Source: Arenibacter algicola (GTDB lineage: Bacteria; Bacteroidota; Bacteroidia; Flavobacteriales; Flavobacteriaceae). Taken from it: DNA of 64,000 nt. Under the pieces are notes generated by a model. The model searched no databases and was not told where the DNA came from. It saw only the letters and a program-made list of their open reading frames with translations. The stretch spans positions 38,913 to 102,912 of the forward strand of contig NZ_JAHKPO010000015.1 of the NCBI RefSeq assembly GCF_018860365.1, in the 5' to 3' direction. The position numbers were made by a program, and so were the translations under genes. Positions within the stretch are counted from its first letter, which is position 1. Each line of letters starts with the position of its first letter. Shown piece by piece: positions 52,818-61,650 of this stretch.

Positions 52818-53619
52818 TAGTTTTTTATTTTTCACCTTTCTTTTGGGGTATACCCAAAGCAAGCCCATTGACCTTCAGCCAAAAGACACCGTGGCCCACA
52901 CCGACCCGTATGGCATTAGGGTGGGAATAGATCTTAGCCGCCTGTTAATTTCATTTTTAAATGATGATTACCAAGGATTTGAAATAGTTGGGGATTATAG
53001 GATTACGAACAAACTATATGTGGCTGCGGAACTTGGTAATGAAAAGAATACCAAACAAGAAGACCTATACAATTTTACCACTTCGGGAAGCTACTTAAAA
53101 TTGGGGGTGGATTATAACACCTATGCGAATTGGTATGGCATGAACAATTCCATACACGTAGGGGGGCGCTATGCCTACAGCACCTTTAGTCAGACCTTAA
53201 ATAATTATCAAATTTTTGACACCAACCGGTATTGGACCGATCCGGATTATCAGATCAACCCTGATCCGGATGCCGTAAACGACTTCGCTGTTGGTTCGGA
53301 TGTCGCCCAAGAATTTAGCGGACTAAATGCCAGTTGGCTGGAGGCTGTGCTTGGTGTAAAAGCCGAACTCTTCGCTAACATTTTTTTGGGAGCAAGCGTT
53401 CGCATTGGATTCTTGGTCAGCAACAAGGAAACGGACAATTTCAGCAATCTATGGATTCCTGGATTCAATAAAGTTACCGACGGGAGTAAATTTGGCGTGG
53501 GATACAATTATTCCATTACCTATTTTATACCGCTCTACAAAAAAGCAAAAAAAATTAAGGAAAAGGAAGAAAAGCAACCGCCGATACCAGAAAAACCTAG
53601 AGCTCCCGAAAACCCTTAA
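52798..53619 (+). CDS. DUF6048 family outer-membrane beta-barrel protein
   Basis: A 273-residue outer-membrane protein of the DUF6048 family. Signal peptide to about 20 (LLGYTQ), then alternating amphipathic strands with aromatic ends: IRVGIDLSRLLISF, FEIVGDYRITNKLYVAAELGNE, GSYLKLGVDYN, IHVGGRYAYSTFS, ASVRIGFLVSN. The end has a charged, proline-rich tail (KKAKKIKEKEEKQPPIPEKP) that probably extends into the periplasm. Starts 20 bases inside the DUF6452 gene, in a rlmD-DUF6452-DUF6048 operon. It overlaps the opposite-strand small membrane gene by 23 bases at its end. Confidence 0.82.
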   Translation: MLRYFISSFLFFTFLLGYTQSKPIDLQPKDTVAHTDPYGIRVGIDLSRLLISFLNDDYQGFEIVGDYRITNKLYVAAELGNEKNTKQEDLYNFTTSGSYLKLGVDYNTYANWYGMNNSIHVGGRYAYSTFSQTLNNYQIFDTNRYWTDPDYQINPDPDAVNDFAVGSDVAQEFSGLNASWLEAVLGVKAELFANIFLGASVRIGFLVSNKETDNFSNLWIPGFNKVTDGSKFGVGYNYSITYFIPLYKKAKKIKEKEEKQPPIPEKPRAPENP

Positions 53620-53827
53620 TAAAAATCCATTTCATCATCAGTTTCTCTCCTGATTTTGTTTTTACAGCACTGAATTTGGGCGCCAAGAAGCTTGCGGCCA
53701 CCGCGGCTATAAAAGCCAGGACCAGAGTGTTGATCGACAATAACATACCAAGTAATAATCTGCCCACCACAAATAAAATGGCAAAGCCTAGAAAATTAAA
53801 GATGAGGGCCTTATGTTTCGGTTTCAA
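53597..53827 (-). CDS. Small two-helix membrane protein
   Basis: A 76-residue protein starting at TTG (53827). It has two hydrophobic segments (about 8-30 and 34-49), then a basic tail (KFSAVKTKSGEKLMMKWIFIKGF). No family recognised. It begins 31 nt after the THUMP methyltransferase on the same strand, so cotranscription is likely. Its 3' end overlaps the DUF6048 gene on the other strand by 23 bases, so the two genes cannot both have a terminator between them. Confidence 0.55.
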   Translation of the reverse strand: MKPKHKALIFNFLGFAILFVVGRLLLGMLLSINTLVLAFIAAVAASFLAPKFSAVKTKSGEKLMMKWIFIKGFREL

Positions 53828-53858
53828 AATTTCTATCCTTTAAATGACTATATACGGC

Positions 53859-55022
53859 CTATTCCGATTTGTTAAACTTGGCCTTCTTGCTCCCCTCGTA
53901 CATTACGTATTTAACCAGGCGCGACTCCAAATGACTATTAAAGACCTTGATCTTCCTGGAAGGACGAAGCCCTACAAACTTTAAGGCCTCCAAGTTGGAT
54001 GTTATGAACCATGCATCGGTCCCTGGATAATTACGTTTTAAAGTGTTTCCTATATCGGTATAAAAATCCTCCATTTCTATATCCAATCGCTCGCCATAAG
54101 GTGGATTGAACACCATATGCAAATGTTTGTCCGTAAATTTTTCCGTATCAAAAAAGTTTTTCCTTTCCACGGTTATATAATCGGATAAATTGGCATTGAC
54201 TATGTTATCCTGAGCTTTTCTTACTGCAGATGGCGCCTTGTCATATCCAATGATCTTATGGTTAAACTCCCGTGTTCTTTTGAGACTGCTGTCTACAATT
54301 TTTTCAAAAAGATCGGGATCAAAATCGTGCCATTTCTCAAAGGCAAATTCCTTCCTATTAATGTTGGCTGGAATATTACAGGCAATCATGGCTGCTTCTG
54401 TCAATAAAGTGCCACTACCGCACATAGGATCCAAAAAGTCGCATTGTCCATCCCATCCACTCAACAACAAAATACCGGCGGCCAATACCTCATTAATAGG
54501 AGCAATATTGGTTGCTGTCCTGTACCCTCGTTGATGTAACGACCTCCCTGATGAATCCAAGGCCACATTGCATTGATCGTTTTGAATATGGATATTGATC
54601 CTAACATCCGGGAATTTTATATCTACATCCGGCCTACTACCATCCGTATCCCTAAACTTATCCACTATGGCATCTTTGGTTTTTTGGGATACATATAAGG
54701 AGTGGGTAAAATTTTCACTATTTACTGTGGCGTCTATAGCAAAAGTTGTGGAGGTCGAAAGATAATCGAACCAATCCATGGCATAGATTTTTTTATAAAG
54801 ATCGTTTTCATCCCGAACGCGAAATGAATGAATAGGTTTAACGATTTTAATTGCAGTCCGCAAACAAAGGTTTGCCTTGTACATAAAACCCGTATCTCCT
54901 TCAAAAAAAACACTCCTAACCCCTTCTTCTACATTTCCGGCACCAAGGTTACGCAGTTCCTTTGCCAAAATTTCTTCAAAACCAAACATGGTCTTGGCCA
55001 CCATTTTAAAATTATTGTTCAT
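53859..55022 (-). CDS. THUMP-domain class I rRNA methyltransferase (RlmL-like)
   Basis: A 387-residue S-adenosylmethionine-dependent N2-guanine methyltransferase of the RlmL N-half type. It has an N-terminal ferredoxin-like part (FGFEEILAKELRNLGAGN), a THUMP domain (about 45-160) that binds structured RNA, and a Rossmann domain with FLDPMCGSGTLLTEAAMIA (about 195-213) and the catalytic FNPPYGERL (about 306-314), the NPPY signature of guanine methylation. Unlike E. coli RlmKL there is no second methyltransferase half. Leftward with a promoter element 21 nt upstream; divergent from the ZIP transporter. Confidence 0.9.
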   Translation of the reverse strand: MNNNFKMVAKTMFGFEEILAKELRNLGAGNVEEGVRSVFFEGDTGFMYKANLCLRTAIKIVKPIHSFRVRDENDLYKKIYAMDWFDYLSTSTTFAIDATVNSENFTHSLYVSQKTKDAIVDKFRDTDGSRPDVDIKFPDVRINIHIQNDQCNVALDSSGRSLHQRGYRTATNIAPINEVLAAGILLLSGWDGQCDFLDPMCGSGTLLTEAAMIACNIPANINRKEFAFEKWHDFDPDLFEKIVDSSLKRTREFNHKIIGYDKAPSAVRKAQDNIVNANLSDYITVERKNFFDTEKFTDKHLHMVFNPPYGERLDIEMEDFYTDIGNTLKRNYPGTDAWFITSNLEALKFVGLRPSRKIKVFNSHLESRLVKYVMYEGSKKAKFNKSE

Positions 55023-55042
55023 ATCTACCTTTAAGATTACCG

Positions 55043-55075
55043 CAAAAATACGTTAATTTTAGCCCTTATTAGCCA
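55043..55075 (-). promoter_or_regulatory. Promoter of the THUMP methyltransferase gene
   Basis: Reverse-strand TATTTTTG (55043-55050), exact TAnnTTTG, with TTG at 55073-55075 upstream at 22-nt spacing as -33. Leader of about 16 nt. Confidence 0.5.
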
Positions 55076-55081
55076 ATATGG

Positions 55082-55089
55082 TAATTTTG
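55082..55089 (+). promoter_or_regulatory. Bacteroidota -7 element of the ZIP transporter gene
   Basis: TAATTTTG matches TAnnTTTG and lies 24 nt before the ATG at 55113. It faces the reverse-strand element at 55043-55050. Confidence 0.45.
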
Positions 55090-55112
55090 TAGAATACCAG
55101 AACCAATCATAA

Positions 55113-55784
55113 ATGAAATATTTATTGCCCATTCTTGGCGTATTGCTGAGTTTTATATTTGTATACTTCACAAAACCAAAAAACAAGGAAGTCTTTAAAC
55201 TACTCCTAGCTTTTAGCGGGGCTTTTTTACTGGCGCTTACGGTATTTGAATTGTTCCCTGAAGTTTACGGTAGTGCAGAACCAAAAACGGTCGGGGTATT
55301 TATTATGTTGGGGATCCTTCTCCAGATTTTTCTTGAATTTTTTTCCAAGGGGGCGGAACACGGGCATGTTCATTTAGATCCTGAAAAATCGGATTTTCCG
55401 TGGATGCTTTTCATAAGCCTATGTATCCATTCTCTGCTAGAAGGATTACCTATAGAAAATCACAATACTATACTATATGGAATTTTAATACATAAAATTC
55501 CTATTGCCATTATCCTTAGCATATTTTTATTGAGCTCGAAGATAAAGTTGCAGTCGGCAATATTTTTTATAGTGCTTTTTTCCTTAATGACCCCCATTGG
55601 CACCTACATTGCTGCCAATTACGAGTTTGTCCACACCTATGCCGTCTTGCTGAACGCTTTGGTAATTGGTGTTTTCCTTCATATCTCAACGGTAATTCTG
55701 TTTGAAAGTTCGGAAGCACATAAATTCAACCTACGTAAATTGGTAGTTATTATACTGGGTATCGTAATTGCTTATTCCCTATAG
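55113..55784 (+). CDS. ZIP family metal transporter
   Basis: A 223-residue inner-membrane protein with about seven membrane helices and the ZIP pattern: the loop after helix 3 is histidine-rich (GAEHGHVHLDPE, about 80-91), helix 4 has SLCIHSLLEGLPIEN (about 103-117, H-S-x-x-E-G) and helix 5 HKIPIAIILSIFLL (about 126-139). These are the metal-binding sites of divalent metal (Zn/Fe) transporters. The metal cannot be named. The DUF4268 gene starts directly after its stop. Confidence 0.88.
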   Translation: MKYLLPILGVLLSFIFVYFTKPKNKEVFKLLLAFSGAFLLALTVFELFPEVYGSAEPKTVGVFIMLGILLQIFLEFFSKGAEHGHVHLDPEKSDFPWMLFISLCIHSLLEGLPIENHNTILYGILIHKIPIAIILSIFLLSSKIKLQSAIFFIVLFSLMTPIGTYIAANYEFVHTYAVLLNALVIGVFLHISTVILFESSEAHKFNLRKLVVIILGIVIAYSL

Positions 55785-56213
55785 ATGTTTAGTAAGGAAG
55801 AAGCAAAAAAGTTAAGGCAGGATTTCTGGATTTCCTTTGGAAAGTCATTCCCAAGAAAATGGATTCTTTACAACACCGGAATAAAGGATTTCTCATTTAA
55901 GTTCCACTTTGATTTGTCCACTGCCATGGTTTCAATGGATATTGAAAATCAAGATCTGGAGAAACGGATGGAATTATGGGAAAAATTAATTTCACTTCAG
56001 TCGCTTTTCAAAGAGGAATATCTACCAAATGCCCTGTTCCAGGATACGGTTTTCCTAGATAGCGGTAAGGAAATATCGAGGGTCTCCGTTAGTTTGAACA
56101 ATGTTTCCATTCATAACAAAAACACCTGGCAGGAGACCATGGTATTTTTGAAGGAAAACATGGCCAAATTTGAAGATTTCTTCAACGAATATGAAGATAT
56201 TATTCGTCCCTAA
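55785..56213 (+). CDS. DUF4268 family protein
   Basis: A 142-residue soluble protein of the DUF4268 family, here a stand-alone domain. It begins with EEAKKLRQDFWISFGKSFPRKWILYN and has a central DISTAMVSMDIENQ-like strand and an amphipathic helix. DUF4268 is related to restriction-endonuclease-like and nuclease-associated domains in larger proteins; no catalytic residues can be picked out in this short form. It abuts the ZIP gene with no gap and its stop TAA overlaps the opposite-strand stop (CTAA, 56210-56213). Confidence 0.75.
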   Translation: MFSKEEAKKLRQDFWISFGKSFPRKWILYNTGIKDFSFKFHFDLSTAMVSMDIENQDLEKRMELWEKLISLQSLFKEEYLPNALFQDTVFLDSGKEISRVSVSLNNVSIHNKNTWQETMVFLKENMAKFEDFFNEYEDIIRP

Positions 56214-56827
56214 ACCACATCGATCAAAATAAAAAACCAATGACTTATGGCACCTCCCAGCACGAACAAATGCCAGATAAAGTGATTATAAGGGATCCTT
56301 TCCATAGCGTAAAACAGTATCCCTAAAGTATAAAATGCACCCCCTAAAAAAAGGGTTCCCAGTCCAATGGTCGTGGTATTGCTTAGTAAATTATCCAAAT
56401 CCAATACGATCAACCAACCCATTACCAAATAAAGTAAAAGCGATATAAATTCGTATTTGCCAGTGTAAAACAACTTCATTAGCGTACCAACAGCAGCTAT
56501 ACCCCAGACAATATAAAATAGTAGCCACCCATTACCTTTTTCCAACAATATCAAGGCCACTGGTGTATAGGTCCCCGCAATTAAAAAATAAATACTGATG
56601 TGATCCAATATTCGTAATCTATTTTTCAAATTTGGATCCTTTACAAGATGGTATAAGGTTGATGCCGTAAATAAAAGCACAAAGGTAAAGCTGTAAACAA
56701 CAATGGAAAAAATTCCATAGGCATTGTGCCGATCGTTTATCTGATAAAGCACAATAAAGCCTATCAGCCCAAGAAGGATGCCTAGGGCATGTGAAAGGGT
56801 GTTCAATTTTTCCTCTTTTTCCAGCAT
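56210..56827 (-). CDS. Hemolysin III/PAQR family membrane protein
   Basis: A 205-residue membrane protein of the hemolysin III (PAQR, TrhA/YqfA) family, with seven helices. Family marks are EKLNTLSHALGILLGLIGFIVLY (about 6-28), TASTLYHLVKDPNLKNRLRILDHISIYFLIAGTYTPV (about 54-90) with the metal-binding serine-histidine-aspartate pattern, and HLFVLGGAISHWFFI (about 185-199). These are probably zinc-dependent hydrolases or membrane-fluidity sensors, no longer thought to be true hemolysins. Leftward and convergent with DUF4268. Confidence 0.9.
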   Translation of the reverse strand: MLEKEEKLNTLSHALGILLGLIGFIVLYQINDRHNAYGIFSIVVYSFTFVLLFTASTLYHLVKDPNLKNRLRILDHISIYFLIAGTYTPVALILLEKGNGWLLFYIVWGIAAVGTLMKLFYTGKYEFISLLLYLVMGWLIVLDLDNLLSNTTTIGLGTLFLGGAFYTLGILFYAMERIPYNHFIWHLFVLGGAISHWFFILIDVV

Positions 56828-56997
56828 TTGTTGGTTGTTGATAATGTAAAATTAACCAAAGTAAATTTTACATGAATGCCATATCATAGGAAATAAATAA
56901 TATTGCCCCGTCTGCACAAACAACACTTATAACCAGACAAATAGTTCCATTACGCCATTAAATCTACGTATTACCGCAAAAGCTTATTGGGCAACGA

Positions 56998-59484
56998 TCA
57001 ATCTACTTCAAAAACAGCTTCGGAAGCCAGTGGTAAACCATCGTTGGTAATTCCTTGTAAAACAACTCTATAGATGGAAGATTTCGTTCCTGCAGGAAAA
57101 ATCACTTTGCTCTTTCCATTATTATCCATTTTCACTGTGGGCTCCCAATGGAGGGTGGAACTGAATTTTTTCCTATTCGCTCCCAGATCGTCATTTCCAT
57201 ACGCCGGTTCGTAAAACTTTCTGGGCTTATAAAATCCCTGGTAGTTAAACACATTGCCAGCAACTTTATTTTTCTGATCCTTAAGCTCCTTACCTGTTAG
57301 GGTGTACACTGCAATAACACCGTTTCCTCCTTCGGAACCAAAAATTGAAGCTCTAGCCCCCTTTAAAACATCTATAAAATCGACCTCCCAAACAGGGACG
57401 TTTTCAATTGCTTCTTGGTTTACTGGTACACCATTTAAAAGGAAAAGGGGGGTGGTTCCTCTTTCCGAACTCATGGAATTAACACCTCTAATAGCCACAA
57501 ATCCACCATACACATCAACCCCAGGGACACGGGCACGTAAAGCCGCCAAAATATTCGGATAGGGCTGATTTCTTATTTCTGAAAAATCCACTGTATTGGA
57601 TACACTGCTGTAAATAGAACTTGTACTTCTTTTTGTATCCATCTCCTTCTTCTTGGACCTTCCTTCAGTTATGATCAATACTTCATCCAATTGGATCAAT
57701 TTCATCATTTCGTTTTCAAAATTTGTATCAAAACCTTTTCTTGCAACAGGATTTTCCAAAAATTGTTCAAAGCTGGCAGTCTCCCCTAGCCTATGCTCTT
57801 TCTTAAGGGAACTAATCGGTGCAGGTCTTATGGAATCCAATTGAATAGCAAATTCTTTCATTGGACGATCATAATCCACCATTTCAAAAGCCAGCTTATT
57901 ATCTTCCATGATATCCAGCCCCAAAAACTTAAAACGTCCGTCTTCATTTGATTTTACGCTAAGGCGACCCATCAAATTACTGTCTTGAAAGGTCAATTTC
58001 ACAGTAGCTACATCCGGCTTATCGGGATTATGAAATTTACGTACCTCTCCTTCCACAGAGATTCCCATTTCTTTAACAAAAGCAAAGGAATCACCCCTAG
58101 TATTTGGCAAATCGTTTACAATAAATTGTCGCCACCCTTGGGTCATCATCAACAGGTCCAAAAACTGTCTTCTTTTAGGATCTTCAGAATAAAAATAATA
58201 ACCAGGATTTTCTATTTTCCCTTTTACTTCTGAATTCAATAACAAATACGTTCGTATGTCAGCCTGATGCTCCCTAGGTGATGAAGCCGCTAAATCCGTA
58301 ACGGAAATAGACATATTTGCTCCAAAATTCGATATATCCTGTCCTTTGGAATCCAGCTCAATACTAAGTTGCACCGTGCCATTTTTGGTATTTGTTTGGG
58401 ATAAAGGAATAATTTTAATTTCGGGAGACGAACTACCATCATCATAAAACACTAATCGCTCACATATGGCCGTGCTCTTTTCATCCACAAGTGTAAATTG
58501 GGCAATTCCGGTCACAAGTAGCTCTTTATCGACTTTAAAAACAGCTAGAGATTTATCCTGGTCAATTTTGGCATTATATATTGTTCCTATTCGCTGGCTT
58601 CCAAATAAGTTAAAACCGTTAAGCCCCTTGTCACTTGATGTTTGAATATTTATCTGATAATAATCCTTTAATTCCTGTACCCGCATTACAATTCCGTCTT
58701 TGACCCCTTGTGGCAGATTATAGGAATATTTTTTGCCATTGTGCACAATATTGGCAGTGTATTTTCTTCCCTCCACGGGTTTAATATCAAAGAGTCCCAT
58801 CCCTAAATGGGCAGATGCGAATTCAGAAATTTGTGCACCTGTTTCATCCAAAATTACACCTTCAATATCTATTGATCTGCCATCTACCCCCAATATCTTG
58901 AAACCAACACGGTTAAAATAATCATTGACCAAGTTCCCTCCCTCTGGGAAAAATTGCAAATCTGGCATTTGTCCTTCCAACACCAGTTCCGATTCCACCT
59001 GTTCATTCCCATCCAAAGCCGTCCCAACGTTTTTCGTTATAAAATTCAATGGGCTAATGTATAACTGTTGCCTAAAAAAATAGGTCTCGTCAAAATTTCG
59101 CATATAGTTTGTATAGGCCCTTACCGTATACTCGCCTCCATATAAATCTGAAGGCAAGGCGAAGTCCCCATTTCCAATACCATCTTCTATCCTAATTATT
59201 TTGAAGTCTACAATTTTATTGTCAGGGCCAACAATATCTACATACACTACATTCCTTATAGCATCCCATAGGTGTGAAGCCGCATTTAAAAGGTATACTT
59301 TAAACCAAATATCTTCCCCCGCATTGTAATATGATTTATCCAAGTGCAAGAATACCTTTTCCCGATAGTTTGTGGAATCGTTAGCTATAAAATATTTTGA
59401 ATTGTCCTGTCCTTGGGAATAAGTGCAATCAGTGAACGCTATCCAAAGAAATAATATTAATGCTGTTATTTTCAAAATGTTCAA
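56998..59484 (-). CDS. Exported protein with MG2-like domains and a TonB plug domain, no barrel
   Basis: An 828-residue exported protein starting with TTG at 59484 (signal peptide LNILKITALILFLWIAFTDC). Residues about 35-150 are an MG2-like domain (KVFLHLDKSYYNAGEDIWFKVYLLNA). Further beta-domains follow. At about 655-745 there is a TonB-receptor plug (NQPYPNILAALRARVPGVDVYGGFVAIRGV, LNGVPVNQEAIENVPVWEVDFIDVLKGARASIFGSEGGNGVIAVYT) but no barrel afterwards; the last strands (IYRVVLQGITNDGLPLASEAVFEVD) look macroglobulin-like. Such barrel-less plug proteins recur in Bacteroidota and have no fixed role; TonB-related complex assembly is possible. Confidence 0.82.
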   Translation of the reverse strand: MNILKITALILFLWIAFTDCTYSQGQDNSKYFIANDSTNYREKVFLHLDKSYYNAGEDIWFKVYLLNAASHLWDAIRNVVYVDIVGPDNKIVDFKIIRIEDGIGNGDFALPSDLYGGEYTVRAYTNYMRNFDETYFFRQQLYISPLNFITKNVGTALDGNEQVESELVLEGQMPDLQFFPEGGNLVNDYFNRVGFKILGVDGRSIDIEGVILDETGAQISEFASAHLGMGLFDIKPVEGRKYTANIVHNGKKYSYNLPQGVKDGIVMRVQELKDYYQINIQTSSDKGLNGFNLFGSQRIGTIYNAKIDQDKSLAVFKVDKELLVTGIAQFTLVDEKSTAICERLVFYDDGSSSPEIKIIPLSQTNTKNGTVQLSIELDSKGQDISNFGANMSISVTDLAASSPREHQADIRTYLLLNSEVKGKIENPGYYFYSEDPKRRQFLDLLMMTQGWRQFIVNDLPNTRGDSFAFVKEMGISVEGEVRKFHNPDKPDVATVKLTFQDSNLMGRLSVKSNEDGRFKFLGLDIMEDNKLAFEMVDYDRPMKEFAIQLDSIRPAPISSLKKEHRLGETASFEQFLENPVARKGFDTNFENEMMKLIQLDEVLIITEGRSKKKEMDTKRSTSSIYSSVSNTVDFSEIRNQPYPNILAALRARVPGVDVYGGFVAIRGVNSMSSERGTTPLFLLNGVPVNQEAIENVPVWEVDFIDVLKGARASIFGSEGGNGVIAVYTLTGKELKDQKNKVAGNVFNYQGFYKPRKFYEPAYGNDDLGANRKKFSSTLHWEPTVKMDNNGKSKVIFPAGTKSSIYRVVLQGITNDGLPLASEAVFEVD

Positions 59485-59675
59485 TACTTAGTTCGACTGT
59501 ACAATTAAATCTACAATTTTTTTCTTTACGAAAAATCATAATTTAACTGTGGTAAAGAGAAATATTCCCAAACCATTTGCACATTAAGACATAAGAGTGA
59601 ACATTTTCACCAAGAACCAACTAGTGTCGGTTGAAAAATAATAAACCAATAAATTGCAGATAATCTCTTTCAGTA

Positions 59676-61634
59676 TTATTGGACGATAAGCTTGGCCCTC
59701 ATCACCGATGAATGACCTGGAAAAGTACATACTATCCAATATTCACCTGGTTCCTCTGGCATTTTAACATAAATCTTTTCAGCTGTTTCCGGTTGCATAA
59801 TAGCGGTGTGATAAAGCACTAAATCGGTATCCGGCACATAGTTATAGTCAGGACCGTCCAATCCCAGCATTAAGGCCAACTGACCGACCTTATCAACCGA
59901 TTCCTTACCCTTTTCCGTAATAACCAGATTGTGCATCATATCGTCGTTATTATTAAAAGTGAGCTCTACCTTGGCCCCCCTTTGAACCTTAACTTCCTCT
60001 ACATCATACTTTAATCCCGGCTTGGTTCCTATCATCAATTTCTGATCGGATTTATTATTCCAATCAGCTGGCATTTTTGTTATTCTTTTTGGCTGAACAA
60101 TTGTTTTCCCGGACTTGGCCATCCCGGTCATTTGAGGTGACTTCAATTCTCCTCCTGGTACTTCGTTCAGGGTATAATAACCCGTGTCATGCAGTAGTTT
60201 CTTTCCCGAATTGGAAGCAAGGTTTGGAATTTTTATCTCGTGGATAAAGCCCAATCGCATACCGTGCAAAGTTAATTTCACAGATAATCCATCTGCGGAA
60301 ACCTCTGCATTGTGGACCATTACTGGTTGTTCCTCCGTAATTGGGCTACCATAGTCACTGTGATATTTATAGGTGAAGCTTTTCATTTGATAGCTAGCAA
60401 CATCACTGGCCAATTTTTTATTGACGGGTTGGGTGAATTCCAATTGAAATCCATCATCCAACGCTTTCATCGTTTTTACTTCAAAAGGTACTTTCCCTGT
60501 CCACTCCAATCTTTGCAGACCATATGGAGCTTTTCCTGTGGAGGCCCATCCCCTACTTGTCATACCCACAAACATGCTGGAATCACTACCCCAGATCATA
60601 CGCAATATTCCTGAGGAAAAACCCTCTCGAAATAAAAAGGAAGCCCCTTGGTACACCCCATTGACCTTTTCCATATATACTCGCATTATTTTACTATGTC
60701 CCTGATCACCGATAAACATCTGGCCTTCAAAGGGTCCAAATTTTCCATGGGTGGTATCATAAAGGATATCCGAAGTTGAAATCCCCTGAATGGTGTGCGG
60801 GAACCAGATGGCTGGAGCCTTAAGAGCAGGTACCTTTTTTGCATATTCATAAAGACTTAAGCCCGATTGCTTTTCAATTTCTTCCTGTTTCAATTTTAAG
60901 GGCGATTGCGGATCGTCTGTCCACCGCAACCCTTCCGGATTACCAGCAAAATCGCCTACTTCCAAATGGGTCATCCTTCCGGAACCTACCCAATCCCCTT
61001 GATTTTCGGTATAGAAATAGTCACCTTCAGAATTTACATTAAATCCTGCAGGAGACCTTAAGCCGGTTGCAATAGGGGTCATTTCCCCTTCTGGTGTTAT
61101 TTTTAACATCCATCCCCTCCATTTTACCAAACTAGAGCCGTGGCCAATCCAGGATAAATTTAAAGTGACCAACATATCCCCATTGGGCAAAATTAACGGA
61201 CCATAGGAATAATCGTGATAATTCCCGGACAAAGGCCATGTATATATAGTCTTATAACTGTCTGCCTTTCCATCCCCGTTCCTGTCATCCAATCTCGTAA
61301 GTTCTCCTCGTTGGGAAAGATAGAAACCATTGTCCTTATAGGCCAAGCCCAAGGTCTCGTGCATCCCGTGAGCATATCTCTTATAAACTGGGCTTAGACT
61401 ATATGGCTTATCTATTAACCATACCTCGCCCCTTCTGGTAGACACCCCCAATTTATCGTCATCCGTAAACGCCAATCCTCCTACTTCCAATACAATATCA
61501 TTTGGAATTGGCACATCCACTATTTTATAATATTCTGCTTCCTTTTTGGCCATTTCCGAACTTTCCTGTCCAAATGTACCTTGTACTGTTCCTAATAGGA
61601 ATACAAAGAAAACTGCCTGTCTTAAAATCTGCAT
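59676..61634 (-). CDS. Secreted beta-propeller/cupredoxin protein
   Basis: A 652-residue exported protein. The start at 61634 gives the signal peptide MQILRQAVFFVFLLGTVQGTFGQ; a longer frame to 61682 is unlikely. Residues about 35-390 form a PQQ-type sugar dehydrogenase-like propeller (VGGLAFTDDDKLGVSTRRGEVWLI, LTRLDDRNGDGKADSYKTIYTW, GLRSPAGFNVNSEGDYFYTENQGDW). At about 550-652 is a plastocyanin/azurin-like cupredoxin domain with type 1 copper ligands: MMHNLVI, then WIVCTFPGHSSVM (His, Cys, His, Met). A periplasmic copper redox protein acting with the DUF1080 lipoprotein 16 nt upstream in the operon is likely. The substrate is unknown. Confidence 0.85.
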   Translation of the reverse strand: MQILRQAVFFVFLLGTVQGTFGQESSEMAKKEAEYYKIVDVPIPNDIVLEVGGLAFTDDDKLGVSTRRGEVWLIDKPYSLSPVYKRYAHGMHETLGLAYKDNGFYLSQRGELTRLDDRNGDGKADSYKTIYTWPLSGNYHDYSYGPLILPNGDMLVTLNLSWIGHGSSLVKWRGWMLKITPEGEMTPIATGLRSPAGFNVNSEGDYFYTENQGDWVGSGRMTHLEVGDFAGNPEGLRWTDDPQSPLKLKQEEIEKQSGLSLYEYAKKVPALKAPAIWFPHTIQGISTSDILYDTTHGKFGPFEGQMFIGDQGHSKIMRVYMEKVNGVYQGASFLFREGFSSGILRMIWGSDSSMFVGMTSRGWASTGKAPYGLQRLEWTGKVPFEVKTMKALDDGFQLEFTQPVNKKLASDVASYQMKSFTYKYHSDYGSPITEEQPVMVHNAEVSADGLSVKLTLHGMRLGFIHEIKIPNLASNSGKKLLHDTGYYTLNEVPGGELKSPQMTGMAKSGKTIVQPKRITKMPADWNNKSDQKLMIGTKPGLKYDVEEVKVQRGAKVELTFNNNDDMMHNLVITEKGKESVDKVGQLALMLGLDGPDYNYVPDTDLVLYHTAIMQPETAEKIYVKMPEEPGEYWIVCTFPGHSSVMRAKLIVQ

Positions 61635-61650
61635 AATTGGTTGTTTTGGG

